Below are positions 26,955 to 36,351 of a stretch of DNA of 64,000 nt, piece by piece. Below the pieces are notes generated by a model. The model made no database searches and had not been told where the DNA came from. It saw nothing but the letters and a program-made list of their open reading frames with translations. Source of the stretch: Rhizobium favelukesii (lineage in GTDB: Bacteria; Pseudomonadota; Alphaproteobacteria; Rhizobiales; Rhizobiaceae); assembly GCF_000577275.2 (NCBI RefSeq), contig NZ_HG916854.1, positions 620,001-684,000 on the forward strand. The letters run 5' to 3'. Position 1 is the stretch's first letter. The number at the start of each line of letters is the position of its first letter. The position numbers and the translations under genes are program-made.

Positions 26955-27620
26955 ATGACCGACAACGAGAAGTATGGACAAAAGCAGACCATTTTGTCCC
27001 AGGATCCGCACCGGATTCGCGAGCCCCGGGAAAACAATCTGGAAATGGCCATAGGGCACGAGGTCAGAACCTATCGCAAAGCGCTCGGCATCACCGTCAC
27101 CGACCTCGCAGCAGCGACCGGTATTTCGGTGGGCATGCTGTCGAAGATCGAGAACGGCAACATTTCACCCTCGCTGACCACGCTGCAGGCACTGACCAGA
27201 GCGCTCGGTGTGCCGCTCACGGCCGTCTTTCGCCGGTTTGAGGAGCCCCACAATGCGATATTCGTCAAAGCCGGCGAAGGTGTGAACATCGAGCGGCGCG
27301 GTACGCGCGCGGGGCATCAGTACAGCCTGCTCGGTCACATCGCCAACAATACCAGTGGCGTCACTGTCGAACCTTATCTCATAACGCTGACGGCCGAATC
27401 CGATGTCTTCCCGACGTTCCAGCATGAAGGTATGGAGTTCCTCTTTATGCTGGAGGGCGAAGTGGTTTACCGCCACGGCGATCAGCTCTACACCATGCAG
27501 CCGGGTGACAGCCTGTTTTTCGATGCCGATTCGCCTCACGGACCGCAAGAACTGGTTCAACTGCCGGCTCGCTACTTGGCAATCATCAGCTACCCGCAGA
27601 GGCGGAGCCAAACCAATTGA
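26955..27620 (+). CDS. XRE-family regulator with C-terminal cupin sensor
   Basis: The protein has 221 aa. The HTH_3 domain (about residues 33-85) has VTDLAAATGISVGMLSKIENGNISPSL. The cupin_2 domain (about 125-205) has EGMEFLFMLEGEVVYRHGDQ and LQPGDSLFFDADSPHG-like MQPGDSLFFDADSPHGPQ. Regulators of this build control amino-acid, polyamine or osmolyte genes with a small ligand in the cupin. It converges on the mgd genes (27648 onward), so it may serve the methylamine island or the DUF1127 side. The target is unknown. Confidence 0.85.
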   Translation: MTDNEKYGQKQTILSQDPHRIREPRENNLEMAIGHEVRTYRKALGITVTDLAAATGISVGMLSKIENGNISPSLTTLQALTRALGVPLTAVFRRFEEPHNAIFVKAGEGVNIERRGTRAGHQYSLLGHIANNTSGVTVEPYLITLTAESDVFPTFQHEGMEFLFMLEGEVVYRHGDQLYTMQPGDSLFFDADSPHGPQELVQLPARYLAIISYPQRRSQTN

Positions 27621-27647
27621 TTTTGCTTTGCGGACCAGACAGCTGGT

Positions 27648-28220
27648 CTAACGCATCGTTTTTGCGTCCACGCCGAACTCGAGACTCATCTGGATGAGTT
27701 CGTCCCAGAGGCTTTCGGCAAAGCCGCGCAACACCAGAAGCTCGAAACTTTCCATGCCCGTTCGCGTGATCAGCGCCGAGATATGGCCGATCAGCGTTAT
27801 GGCGGATCGGCCGACGGGGAAGTTGGCGCTGTCTAGGTCGACGGCCGTGCCCTTGGCAAGGACGGTCTCGACAGCCGGTCCGCTGATGCCGATCCGGATG
27901 CGGCCATGGCCTTGATCGGAAAGCCAGGCCCTGCCGTCCAGAAGCGGCGTCCTGCCGAAAATTTCAGTGGCGGAAAGAGGCGCATCGCCGACGACGAACC
28001 ATTGTCCCGGGCCATAGGGACGTACCGAATGAGGGGTACCATCGCCGATCCTTGGGATCAGGCTCTGCAGCTCGCCGCTTCCACGCGCTGCGAGAACCTG
28101 CAGTACGTGACCTTCCGGCAGAGCCGTAAGCCTGATCCGCTTACCGGTTGAAGATGCGCCGAACGAACCGGACTTGGCGTCCGCAAGGGCAGGACGGTGA
28201 AGGTGCGAAAAATCAACCAT
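27648..28220 (-). CDS. mgdD: N-methylglutamate dehydrogenase gamma subunit (SoxG-like)
   Basis: The protein has 190 aa and is similar to sarcosine oxidase gamma (LTALPEGHVLQVLAARGSG; RPYGPGQWFVVGD; AKGTAVDLDSANFPVG). It is the small accessory subunit of the heterotetrameric oxidase. It overlaps the alpha-subunit gene by 8 bp, so it is coupled. With gmaS and mgsABC nearby, the complex is better read as N-methylglutamate dehydrogenase than sarcosine oxidase; by sequence alone both are possible. Confidence 0.82.
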   Translation of the reverse strand: MVDFSHLHRPALADAKSGSFGASSTGKRIRLTALPEGHVLQVLAARGSGELQSLIPRIGDGTPHSVRPYGPGQWFVVGDAPLSATEIFGRTPLLDGRAWLSDQGHGRIRIGISGPAVETVLAKGTAVDLDSANFPVGRSAITLIGHISALITRTGMESFELLVLRGFAESLWDELIQMSLEFGVDAKTMR

Positions 28221-31170
28221 GGAGCTTTCCGTTTTCCGGATCGAAGAAAACCGGGCTGCAGAGCACGGCCTTGGTGTATTCGTTTTTCAGGTCGTTCCAG
28301 ACGGTGACATGCTCGCCGTGGCGCTTCGGGCCGTGTTTGACCAGGGCCAGACCGATGGTCGAGCCAAGGTTAGGCGAATAGCAGCTGGAGGAGACGTAGC
28401 CCTGGTCGCTTTCGAGCGAGGGTACGGCACCATCCGAGAGGATATGCGAGCCTGTCTTGAACGTCGTCGCTGGATCGAGCGGTCTGACGCCGACGAGTGA
28501 AAGCCGATCATCTGCCGTCAAACCTTCCCGTGAGAGCATCGCCTTGCCGATGAAGTCCGGCTTGGCCGTGGAGACCATTTTGGCGAAGCCGAGGTCCGAC
28601 GGGATGACCGTGCCGTTGATCTCGGAATGGGTGACATGGCCTTTCTCGATGCGCATGACGCCCAGCGCCTCGACACCGTAAGGGCAGATGCCGTGCGGCT
28701 TGCCGGCCTCCATGATCGCATCGGCGATCGCTTCGCCGTAGCCGGCAGGAACCGCCAGTTCGTAGGCCAACTCGCCGGAAAACGAGATGCGGAACAGCCG
28801 TCCGGTGAGCTTACCGCCGCAGAGCGACACTTCCTTTGCCCCAAGGAATGGGAAGGCCGCGTCGGAAATGTCCTCATCCACCAGCGTCTGAAGGATCATG
28901 CGGGATTTCGGTCCGGCAACGGCAATCTGTGCAAATTGATCGGTCGAGGAGGCGAACTGCACGTCGAGATCGGGCCATAGCGCCTGGGCGCAGAATTCCA
29001 GATGGTTCATGACGCCTGCCGCATAGGCGGTGGTCGTCGTCATGAAGAAATGAGTTTCGCCAAGGCGGCTCGTGGTGCCGTCATCGTAGATCATCCCGTC
29101 TTCACGCAGCATCAGGCCGTAGCGCGCCTTGCCGACCGGTAGCTTCAAGAAGGCGTTGCAATAGATCCGGTTGAGGAATTCGGCGGCGTCCTTGCCGAAA
29201 ATCTCGATCTTGCCGAGAGTGGAGACGTCGCAGATACCGGCATTCTCGCGGACATTCAGCACTTCGCGATCGACGCTTTCACGCCAGGTCGTTTCGCCCA
29301 CCTTCGGGAACCAGGAGGAGCGGTACCAAAGGCCCGTTTCGACGAAGACCGCACCGTTCTTCTTGGCCCACTCATGCAGCGGCGACTTGCGCACCGGCTG
29401 GAAGTGCTTGCCCTTGGAAGCGCCGGTCAGCGCACCGAAAGAAAGCGGCGTGTAGAACGGGCGGAACGTCGTTGTGCCGACATCGGCTGGCGAGACCTTT
29501 CGCGCTTCGGCAAGAATGCCGATGGCGTTGACGTTCGACAGCTTGCCCTGATCGGTTGCCATGCCGTTGGTGGTATAGCGTTTGGCAAGCTCGACATGGC
29601 CATAGCCCTCGCTGACCGCGAGGCCGAGGTCCTTGAGGTGGACGTCGTTCTGATAGTCGACGAAGGCCTTGCCCTTCGATCCGTGGACGCGCCAGAGCGG
29701 CTTTGAGACGGTTGTCGTGTCGGCCTTTGCGGCGAAAGCGGCTGTTGCATTCGAGAAGTCGAGCGCCTGCAGGGCCGACGTGGCTTTGCCGGCACCGTCT
29801 GCAAGGCAAGCTTCGACGCTGCCAATGCCGGCAGCGGCACCAGCGGCGGTCAGTCCCTCTTGCGTTTCCGGAGCGAGGAAAACAGCCTTGGCATCCGACC
29901 AGACCGGCTTTGCGCCGCGATGGCAGGCGAGATGAATGATCGGGCTCCAGCCACCGGACATGCCGAGCGCGTCTGCGGAGATCGTTTCGGGGCGGCCATT
30001 GTTGAGGACGGTCACACCCTTGACGCTCTTGCCGCCCTTGGCGTCGACAACCACGGCGCCCGGGAGGATGCGTGCCTTGCCGGACCATGTGCGCGGGGCA
30101 TCCGGGCGGCTGTCGACGATGGCCGCGACCTCAAGGCCGGCCGCTTCCAGATCGGCGGCGGTCGCGTAACCGGAGGCATCGTTGGTGAATATGACCGTGC
30201 TTTTTCCGGGCGCGATAGCCTGTCGGTTGAGATAGGAGCGCATCGCCCCTGCCATCATCACGCCGGGGATGTCGTTGCCGCCGAAAACCAGCGGCCGCTC
30301 TTCTGCGCCGGAGGCGAGGATCACCTGTTTGGCGGCGATGCGCCAGATGCGCTCTACCGGCCGGTTCGGGTTCACCGTGGCGGTGTTCTTCTGTACGCTT
30401 TCGACAGCGCCAAAGACATTGCCGTCGTACCAGCCGAACACAGTCGTCCGGGAGAAAAGACGGACGTTCGGCATATCTGCCAGTTCAGCCAGCGTTTGAG
30501 CCAGCAAATCGCTTGCAGATTTGCCGACGACCGGCGCCGTTTCTGATAGCAGCGAGCCGCCGAGTTCAAAACCGTCGTCGGCGAGGACGACGCGGGCACC
30601 GGCGCGGCCTGCGGTCAGGGCGGCAGCGAGACCTGTGGGGCCCGCGCCAATGACCAGAAGATCGCAATGCGCCCAGCATTTTTCGTAGGCGTCCGGATCA
30701 GGCTCATAGGTTGAGCGGCCAAGGCCTGCCGCCTTGCGGATGATCGGCTCGTAGACCTTTTCCCAGAAGGTCGCCGGCCACATGAAGGTCTTGTAGTAGA
30801 AGCCGGCGCCGAGGAAGGGCGAGAGCAGGCTGTTGATGGCACCGAGGTCGAAATCGACCGAGGGCCAGCGGTTCTGGCTTTTTGCTTTGAGGCCACTGTA
30901 GAGCTCGACCAGTGTGGCGCGGGTATTGGCTTCGGTGCGTCCGCCCTCGCCGATCGTGACGAGTGCATTGGGTTCGGCGGCACCGGCGGTCAGGATACCG
31001 CGCGGGCGATGATATTTGAAGCTGCGGCCGACAAGCTGGCGGCCGTTTGCGAGAAGCGCCGAAGCCAGCGTGTCACCGAAAAAACCCTGCATCGGCTTGC
31101 CGTCGAAGGTGAAATCGAGCGGCTTGGCGCGCTCGATGCGACCGCCCTTGGAAAGACGATGGGAACTCAT
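28213..31170 (-). CDS. mgdC: N-methylglutamate dehydrogenase alpha subunit (SoxA-like)
   Basis: The protein has 985 aa, full length for the family. The start is ATG 31170 (overlapping the mgdB stop, ATGA). An N-terminal 2Fe-2S/Fer2-like domain (FTFDGKPMQGFFGDTLASALLANG) is followed by SFKYHRPRGI. A nucleotide-binding domain has LLVIGAGPTGLAAALTAGRAG (about 185). The C-terminal aminomethyltransferase (GcvT) half (about 600-985) binds folate and takes the one-carbon unit; GYGEAIADAIMEAG and LGVMRIEKGH are part of it. It is the catalytic core with MgdA. Confidence 0.88.
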   Translation of the reverse strand: MSSHRLSKGGRIERAKPLDFTFDGKPMQGFFGDTLASALLANGRQLVGRSFKYHRPRGILTAGAAEPNALVTIGEGGRTEANTRATLVELYSGLKAKSQNRWPSVDFDLGAINSLLSPFLGAGFYYKTFMWPATFWEKVYEPIIRKAAGLGRSTYEPDPDAYEKCWAHCDLLVIGAGPTGLAAALTAGRAGARVVLADDGFELGGSLLSETAPVVGKSASDLLAQTLAELADMPNVRLFSRTTVFGWYDGNVFGAVESVQKNTATVNPNRPVERIWRIAAKQVILASGAEERPLVFGGNDIPGVMMAGAMRSYLNRQAIAPGKSTVIFTNDASGYATAADLEAAGLEVAAIVDSRPDAPRTWSGKARILPGAVVVDAKGGKSVKGVTVLNNGRPETISADALGMSGGWSPIIHLACHRGAKPVWSDAKAVFLAPETQEGLTAAGAAAGIGSVEACLADGAGKATSALQALDFSNATAAFAAKADTTTVSKPLWRVHGSKGKAFVDYQNDVHLKDLGLAVSEGYGHVELAKRYTTNGMATDQGKLSNVNAIGILAEARKVSPADVGTTTFRPFYTPLSFGALTGASKGKHFQPVRKSPLHEWAKKNGAVFVETGLWYRSSWFPKVGETTWRESVDREVLNVRENAGICDVSTLGKIEIFGKDAAEFLNRIYCNAFLKLPVGKARYGLMLREDGMIYDDGTTSRLGETHFFMTTTTAYAAGVMNHLEFCAQALWPDLDVQFASSTDQFAQIAVAGPKSRMILQTLVDEDISDAAFPFLGAKEVSLCGGKLTGRLFRISFSGELAYELAVPAGYGEAIADAIMEAGKPHGICPYGVEALGVMRIEKGHVTHSEINGTVIPSDLGFAKMVSTAKPDFIGKAMLSREGLTADDRLSLVGVRPLDPATTFKTGSHILSDGAVPSLESDQGYVSSSCYSPNLGSTIGLALVKHGPKRHGEHVTVWNDLKNEYTKAVLCSPVFFDPENGKLHG

Positions 31171-31439
31171 GCGGTCTCTCCGCGGGCGCTGGCATCCGAT
31201 ACCGCATAGATCGCGTGGGTCGTCGTATCGCGCTCGACCACCAGCCAGCGGCGGCAGCCGGATGTGTGGTGCCAATGTTCCTTGTGACGTCCGCGCGGAT
31301 TGTCGCGCAGGTAGACGTATGCGTACCAGGTGTCCTCACCGGCATTGGGTGCCGGGCGGGTTATGCCGGCGTCGCCGCGCACGGTGAATTCTTCCTTGGG
31401 GCGCGGCCCACAATGGGGGCAGGCGATCAGGCTGGCCAT
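31167..31439 (-). CDS. mgdB: N-methylglutamate dehydrogenase delta subunit (SoxD-like)
   Basis: The protein has 90 aa starting MASLIACPHCGPRPKEEFTV. It has a zinc-binding CPHCG near the start and a His-Cys pair in HKEHWHHTSGCRRWLVVERDT, as in sarcosine oxidase delta, which binds zinc. It overlaps mgdC by 4 bp. Upstream lies IS110 debris instead of the expected mgdA, so transcription from the mgdA promoter is probably interrupted. Confidence 0.88.
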   Translation of the reverse strand: MASLIACPHCGPRPKEEFTVRGDAGITRPAPNAGEDTWYAYVYLRDNPRGRHKEHWHHTSGCRRWLVVERDTTTHAIYAVSDASARGETA

Positions 31440-32930
31440 GTAAACTCCAATGAAAGAACACAAGGGGCAAAACGCCTTCAATTGGCGGCTTTCCTTGGGT
31501 TCGGTTTCGTTTTGACCGGCGTTCTCGCCGATCGGCCAAGTCTTCCGTTCCGCGGGACAGAATGTTTCCGTCCTGCGGCTCTCGAACCATTCTCCAATGC
31601 GTGCCCTAATGCCGCTTCTGGCTTCGGTCACAGGGTGGCGTTCGGCTCCCGCTTTCCATTCTCCTCGATGAGCGCAGCCCAGTCCTGCCGGGCTCGCTAA
31701 GTAAACATCAGGACAACCGGGATATCGTCGACGCGCCTTCCATGGTGCTTTCGCCGCGCGGCTCATAAGCGCGCTGGTCACGCAGGATCTGGAAGGCGAT
31801 CGTCAAAAGCTTGCGCGCGATCGCAACACGCGCCTTGTTCATTCCTCTGATCTTCAAGTGTTCATACTGGGCTCGAAGCTGCGGATCGCTGGCGATGGCA
31901 GGGGTGACGGCTTCAACAAAGGCCCAGCGCAGCCACTTGTTGCCCTGCTTGATGATCTTGCCATGAAAGGTCTCCAATGAAGAAAGGTCTTGCCGCCGCT
32001 CGAATAGGTCGAGGGCACAAGCCCGGCATAGGCGGCAAGCTTCTTCGGGTTGCGGAAGCGCGATATGTCGTCGATCTCCGCGTCGATCAGTCGGGCGAAG
32101 AACTCGCCGATGCCAGGGATCGTCTTCAACAGCTTCACGTTGGTATTGGCCTTGGTCATCGCCCGGATCGTCGCCTCCGACTGCTTGATGCGCACATCGA
32201 TGTCGCCGATGAAGTCGAGGCCACGGTCGATCTGGATGCGGTCGATCTCTGAGACTTTCACCTGCGCAAGCTGGATGCGGCCGGCCTTGCCGAACAGATC
32301 GCCGAGTTTCTTTAGCAGTGCCGTCTGCTCCGGATAGCGATCAAACACCGTCACGATCCGGTTCTTCGTCATCGTCCGCAGCCGGACGTAAAACATCCGC
32401 TCGCGCAGCGCGACGCGAAGCTCTCTTGCGCGTTCGCCGAGGCCCAGGCTTCGGGCACCAGGTCGGCTCTGAGCAGATGCGCCAGCACCGTCGCGTCGAT
32501 CTTGTCGGTCTTGATCTTGGCGTCGGCGATCGCCTTGACCTTCCAGGGATGGGCGAGGACGACATCATCACAAATGTCGTCGAGCCAGTCGTACATCACC
32601 ATCCAGTTGCGCGTCGCTTCGACAACCGCATGCGAGTTCTCGCGGTAGCGCTCCAGAAACCCGCCCAGCGACTGTCGCTCGTTCTTCACCCGGCCGGATC
32701 TCAGCGTCTTGCCATTGCTGTCCTGAACCACCAGGTGGCTATAGGATTTGTGGTAATCGACGCCGATATGGTAATCATAAGAGGCAGTCATGCTTCCAAC
32801 TCCCTTGTTGAGATTTGCAAAACCCCAATAGGATAAGCCGAAAGGCTGGAAGTGTGACTGTCCCTCGATCATCACCTGCATCTCAGTGATCCGTTCTCTC
32901 AGCGGGCGCGGCCTCTTTCATGCCATCTCC
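31440..32930 (-). mobile_element. IS110-family insertion sequence between mgdA and mgdB
   Basis: In other bacteria soxB/mgdA and soxD/mgdB are almost adjacent; here about 1.49 kb separates them, filled by a degraded IS110 transposase (31708-32791) with about 140 bp before it and 270 bp after it. Exact ends could not be fixed. The downstream part has a hairpin-prone segment (AGCCC ... GGGCT near 31683-31664 on the minus strand), as expected of IS110 non-coding ends, which in active members encode a guide (bridge) RNA. Confidence 0.65.
31708..32791 (-). pseudogene. IS110-family (DEDD) transposase, two frameshifts
   Basis: The start MTASYDYHIGVDYHKSYSHL has the first Asp of the RuvC-like domain; EATRNW and KTDKIDATVLAHLLRAD follow, so the DEDD core is present. 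The first shift lies near 32430 (expected QERELRVALRERM broken). The second lies near 31985, where 17 extra bp bounded by a repeat of ACCTTTC break VPSTYSSGGKTFHGKIIKQG. The C-terminal domain with GIGEFFARLIDAEI and the Ser-containing PSTYSSGG is otherwise normal. The copy is probably inactive. Confidence 0.8.
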
Positions 32931-34181
32931 TCAATGCAGATTGGGTTGCGAGCCGACGCCCTTTTCATCGATCATCCGGCCACGCGCGAAGCGGTCGAGC
33001 CGGAAGGCGCGACCGGTCTCATGCGGTTCGTTTTTGGCGATCAGGTGGGCGTAGCAGAAGCCGGAAGCGGGCGTGGCCTTGAAGCCGCCGTAACACCAGC
33101 CGGCGTTCAGGTAGAGATTGTCGATAGCTGTGCGGTCGATGATCGGCGAGCCATCCATGCTCATGTCCATCACCCCGCCCCAGGCGCGCAGCACCCGGAC
33201 ACGCGAAAGCGCAGGGATCATCGCGACGCCGGCCTCGGCGACATGCTCGACCGTCGCCAGATTGCCGCGTTGGGCATAGGAATTGTAGCCATCGATATCG
33301 CCGCCGAAGACGAGGCCGCCTTTGTCGGACTGCGAGACGTAGAAGTGCCCGGCGCCAAAGGTGACGACATTGTCGATAAATGGTTTCAGTCCTTCCGAGA
33401 CGAAAGCCTGCAGCACATGGCTTTCGATCGGCAGTTTCAGGTCGACCATATCGGCAACGGTGGTGGAATTGCCGGCCGCTGCCAGTGCCAGCTTGCCGCA
33501 ACCGATAAAGCCCTGGCTTGTCTCGACACCGACGACGCGGCCGTTTTCGCGTCGGATGCCGGTGACCTCGCAATTCTGGATGATATCGACGCCGCGGCTG
33601 TCGGCGCCGCGCGCATAGCCCCAGGCAACGGCATCATGGCGCACGGTGCCGCCGCGCCTCTGCATCAGCGCGCCCTGGATCGGGAAGCGGGCATTGTCGA
33701 AATCGAGGAAGGGCAGCAGCTGTCGCACGGCGTTACGGTCGAGCAAGTCGGCATCAACGCCGTGCAGACGCATGGCATTGCCGCGCCGCGTGTAGGCGTC
33801 GCGCTGGGCGTCAGAATGGTAGAGGTTGAGTACGCCGCGCTGCGAAACCATGGCATTGAAGTTGAAGTCCTGCTCCAGTCCCTCCCAGAGCTTCATCGAC
33901 AACTCGTAAAACGGGTTGTTGCCCTGCAGCAGGTAGTTGGAGCGGATGATTGTGGTGTTGCGGCCGACATTGCCGGAGCCGACATAGCCCTTTTCCAGCA
34001 CCGCCACATTGGTGACGCCGAATTCCTTAGCGAGATAATAGGCCGTGGCCAGACCATGCCCGCCGCCGCCGACGATGATGACGTCATAGTGGTTCTTCGG
34101 AACCGGGCTGCGCCATGCAGGCGTCCAGCCCTTGTTGCCACGCAGGGCATTCAGAAAAACGGAAAAGGCAGAGTAGCGCAT
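32931..34181 (-). CDS. mgdA: N-methylglutamate dehydrogenase beta subunit (SoxB-like)
   Basis: The protein has 416 aa, starting at ATG 34181 (MRYSAFSVFLNAL). The FAD-binding DAO domain has VIIVGGGGHGLATAYYLAKEFG (about 32-53) and the sarcosine-oxidase-type VGSGNVGRNTTIIRSNYLLQGN. A conserved His follows, probably the FMN attachment region (EVSQRGVLNLYHSDAQ area). AGWCYGGFKATPASGFCYAHLI near the end is the usual C-terminal signature. It oxidises the N-methyl group with MgdC. It is divergent from the GlxA-type regulator, with 90 bp between starts. Confidence 0.88.
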   Translation of the reverse strand: MRYSAFSVFLNALRGNKGWTPAWRSPVPKNHYDVIIVGGGGHGLATAYYLAKEFGVTNVAVLEKGYVGSGNVGRNTTIIRSNYLLQGNNPFYELSMKLWEGLEQDFNFNAMVSQRGVLNLYHSDAQRDAYTRRGNAMRLHGVDADLLDRNAVRQLLPFLDFDNARFPIQGALMQRRGGTVRHDAVAWGYARGADSRGVDIIQNCEVTGIRRENGRVVGVETSQGFIGCGKLALAAAGNSTTVADMVDLKLPIESHVLQAFVSEGLKPFIDNVVTFGAGHFYVSQSDKGGLVFGGDIDGYNSYAQRGNLATVEHVAEAGVAMIPALSRVRVLRAWGGVMDMSMDGSPIIDRTAIDNLYLNAGWCYGGFKATPASGFCYAHLIAKNEPHETGRAFRLDRFARGRMIDEKGVGSQPNLH

Positions 34182-34271
34182 GGCAATGGAATCCCGATGA
34201 ACCGCGCCGATCATGACAGGATTGCATTTCGACACTTGCAGAAAAGAGACGTTTACAGCCATTATTCAGAC

Positions 34272-35249
34272 ATGGCGTCAGATGACCTGAAAAACGTCCA
34301 GAAGATCGGCTTTATCCTCATCCCGGGATTTGCGCTGATGTCTTATGCCTCGGCAGTTGAGCCGCTGCGCGCAGCCAATCTTCTTGCGGGCCGGGATATT
34401 TATGCGCTTTCAGCGCATGTCGTTGAAGGAAATGCCGGGATGACGTCTTCCGGCATTCCCGTCCCCGCCGCGCCGCTGCCGGGCCGTGGCTCCGGTTTCC
34501 ATACCGTCTTCGTCTGCGCCGGCGGCACGCCGGTCGACTGGAATGTTCCGGCTGTGCTGGCCTGCCTGCGCCAGCTTGCCCGCGACGGCGTGCGCATCGG
34601 CGGCATTTCCGGCGGTCCTTATCTGATGGCAGCGGCGGGACTGCTGGAGGATCGCGACTTCACCATCCACTGGGAGCATGCGTCGGCCTTGGTGGAGGCC
34701 TTTCCCGGTCTTGCTCCCCGTCAGGCGCGCTATGTTCTCGATGGCAACCGCATCACCTGCGGCGGCGGCGTGGCCCCGCTCGACATGATGCACGCGCTGA
34801 TCTCGGAACGTATGGGCTCGGATTTCGCCCGTCGGGTCAGCGACTGGTATCTTCATACCCAGGTGGAAAGCTCCGGTGCGCCCCAGCGGGCGTCGCTGGC
34901 GGAGCGTTACGGGGTCAATCATCCGGGCTTGCTGATGGTGCTCGAGAAGATGGAGGCGACGATCGAAGCGCCGCTCGATCGGCAGGCCATGGCCAAACTG
35001 GCCGGTCTTTCGCCACGTCACCTGGATCGTCTTTTTTCCAGCCAGATGGGCTCATCCTTCCTTCTCGAATATCGGAAACTGAGGCTTGATCATGCCCGGC
35101 GGCTGTTGCAGCAAAGCCCGCTTTCCATCTCTGAAATTGCATTCGCCACTGGATTTTCCAGCGGTGGACATTTTGCGCGGAGCTACCGTGCGGCATTCGG
35201 GGAGTCACCGCGAGCGCACCGTCAGCCCGGCAGTTTCGAGCGTCCTTAA
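34272..35249 (+). CDS. GlxA-type AraC-family regulator
   Basis: The protein has 325 aa from the ATG at 34272 (MASDDLKNVQKIGFILIPGF). The N-terminal DJ-1/PfpI-like sensor domain (about 10-190) has VEPLRAANLLAGR and GISGGPYLMAAAGLL. Two AraC HTHs at the C-terminus follow (MAKLAGLSPRHLDRLFSSQMG and SISEIAFATGFSSGGHFARSYRAAFG). Members such as GbdR control glycine betaine, choline and sarcosine catabolism. It lies between the divergent mgd operon and the co-directional mgs operon and is the best candidate regulator of both. Confidence 0.88.
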   Translation: MASDDLKNVQKIGFILIPGFALMSYASAVEPLRAANLLAGRDIYALSAHVVEGNAGMTSSGIPVPAAPLPGRGSGFHTVFVCAGGTPVDWNVPAVLACLRQLARDGVRIGGISGGPYLMAAAGLLEDRDFTIHWEHASALVEAFPGLAPRQARYVLDGNRITCGGGVAPLDMMHALISERMGSDFARRVSDWYLHTQVESSGAPQRASLAERYGVNHPGLLMVLEKMEATIEAPLDRQAMAKLAGLSPRHLDRLFSSQMGSSFLLEYRKLRLDHARRLLQQSPLSISEIAFATGFSSGGHFARSYRAAFGESPRAHRQPGSFERP

Positions 35250-35284
35250 CCAACATTCTTTCCAGATGAGAAAATTTCACTCTC

Positions 35285-35300
35285 AGAACAGACTTGTTCT
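35285..35300. promoter_or_regulatory. Palindrome upstream of mgsA
   Basis: AGAACA (35285-35290) and TGTTCT (35295-35300) form a perfect dyad with a 4-bp spacer, 144 bp before the mgsA start and 36 bp after the regulator stop. It is a candidate operator for the mgs operon; which protein binds is unknown. Confidence 0.4.
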
Positions 35301-35443
35301 GTTGACGGACGAGTTAGGTTACCTGCCGTCGGCCATTTATCCACTCTTCACATTGCCTAAAAAGAAAATAACTTTCTTCATAGTTGAAATCCAAAAGTGC
35401 ACCTGCTATCCATCTTTCATCAACGAAACAAAGGATTGTCCCC

Positions 35444-36349
35444 ATGTGCGGAATTGTCGGATTGTTTTTGAAGGACAGGAGTCTGGAGCCGCAATTGGGT
35501 GCCATGCTGTCCGATATGCTGGTCATCATGACCGATCGCGGGCCGGATAGCGCCGGCATCGCCATTTACGGCGCGCCCTTGGATGGCCGCGCGAAAATCA
35601 CCGTTCAATCGGCTGATCCGAAGCAGGATTTTGCCGGCCTTGAAGCGCTGTTGAAGTCGGTCGATTCAAGCGTCGCCGTGGAGCTGAAAAGCACCCATGC
35701 GGTCATCGAAGCCAACGCGGACAAGGCTTCGGCGGTGCGCGATCTGCTGGCCCAGGAGCGGCCGGAAATTCGTGTCATGGGCGCGGGCGACAGCGTCGAG
35801 ATCTATAAGGAAGTAGGGCTGCCGAAGGACGTCGTCTCCCGTTTCGGCATTCGCCAGATGGCTGGCACGCATGGCATCGGCCATACCCGCATGGCAACGG
35901 AATCGGCAGTCACCACGCTTGGCGCCCATCCGTTCTCAACCGGTGCCGACCAGTGCCTGGTGCATAACGGCTCGCTCTCCAACCACAACAACCTGCGCCG
36001 CGAACTGGTGCGCGAAGGCATGACCTTCGAGACGCAGAACGACAGCGAAGTCGCCGCCGCCTATCTGACGGCCGAGATGGCCAAGGGCAAAGATCTGGGG
36101 CAGGCGCTGACCAACGCGCTCGATGATCTCGACGGCTTCTTCACCTTCGTCGTCGGCACCAAGTCGGGCTTCGGCGTGGTGCGCGATCCGATCGCCTGCA
36201 AGCCGGCCGTGATGGCCGAAACCGATCAGTACATCGCCTTCGGTTCCGAATACCGCGCGCTCGTCAACCTGCCGGGCATCGAAAATGCCCGCGTCTGGGA
36301 GCCGGAGCCGGCCACCGTCTATTTCTGGGATCATGAGAAGGCGGCCTAA
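35444..36349 (+). CDS. mgsA: N-methylglutamate synthase subunit A (class II glutamine amidotransferase)
   Basis: The protein has 301 aa. The start at 35444 is fixed by the catalytic Cys2 in MCGIVGLFLKD, used after Met removal. The class II (Ntn) amidotransferase domain has ITDRGPDSAG-like MTDRGPDSAG, GHTRMATES and VHNGSLSNHNNLRRELV. It is GlxB-like. In N-methylglutamate synthase this subunit pairs with the GXGXG subunit MgsB and the FMN subunit MgsC, corresponding to pieces of glutamate synthase. It is the first gene of the mgs-gmaS operon. Confidence 0.9.
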   Translation: MCGIVGLFLKDRSLEPQLGAMLSDMLVIMTDRGPDSAGIAIYGAPLDGRAKITVQSADPKQDFAGLEALLKSVDSSVAVELKSTHAVIEANADKASAVRDLLAQERPEIRVMGAGDSVEIYKEVGLPKDVVSRFGIRQMAGTHGIGHTRMATESAVTTLGAHPFSTGADQCLVHNGSLSNHNNLRRELVREGMTFETQNDSEVAAAYLTAEMAKGKDLGQALTNALDDLDGFFTFVVGTKSGFGVVRDPIACKPAVMAETDQYIAFGSEYRALVNLPGIENARVWEPEPATVYFWDHEKAA

Positions 36350-36351
36350 CC

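Noticed and set aside
32886..34271. Long N-terminal extension of the GlxA-type regulator
   Set aside because: The extra 460 codons are antisense to mgdA. The real start is the ATG at 34272, where family similarity begins.
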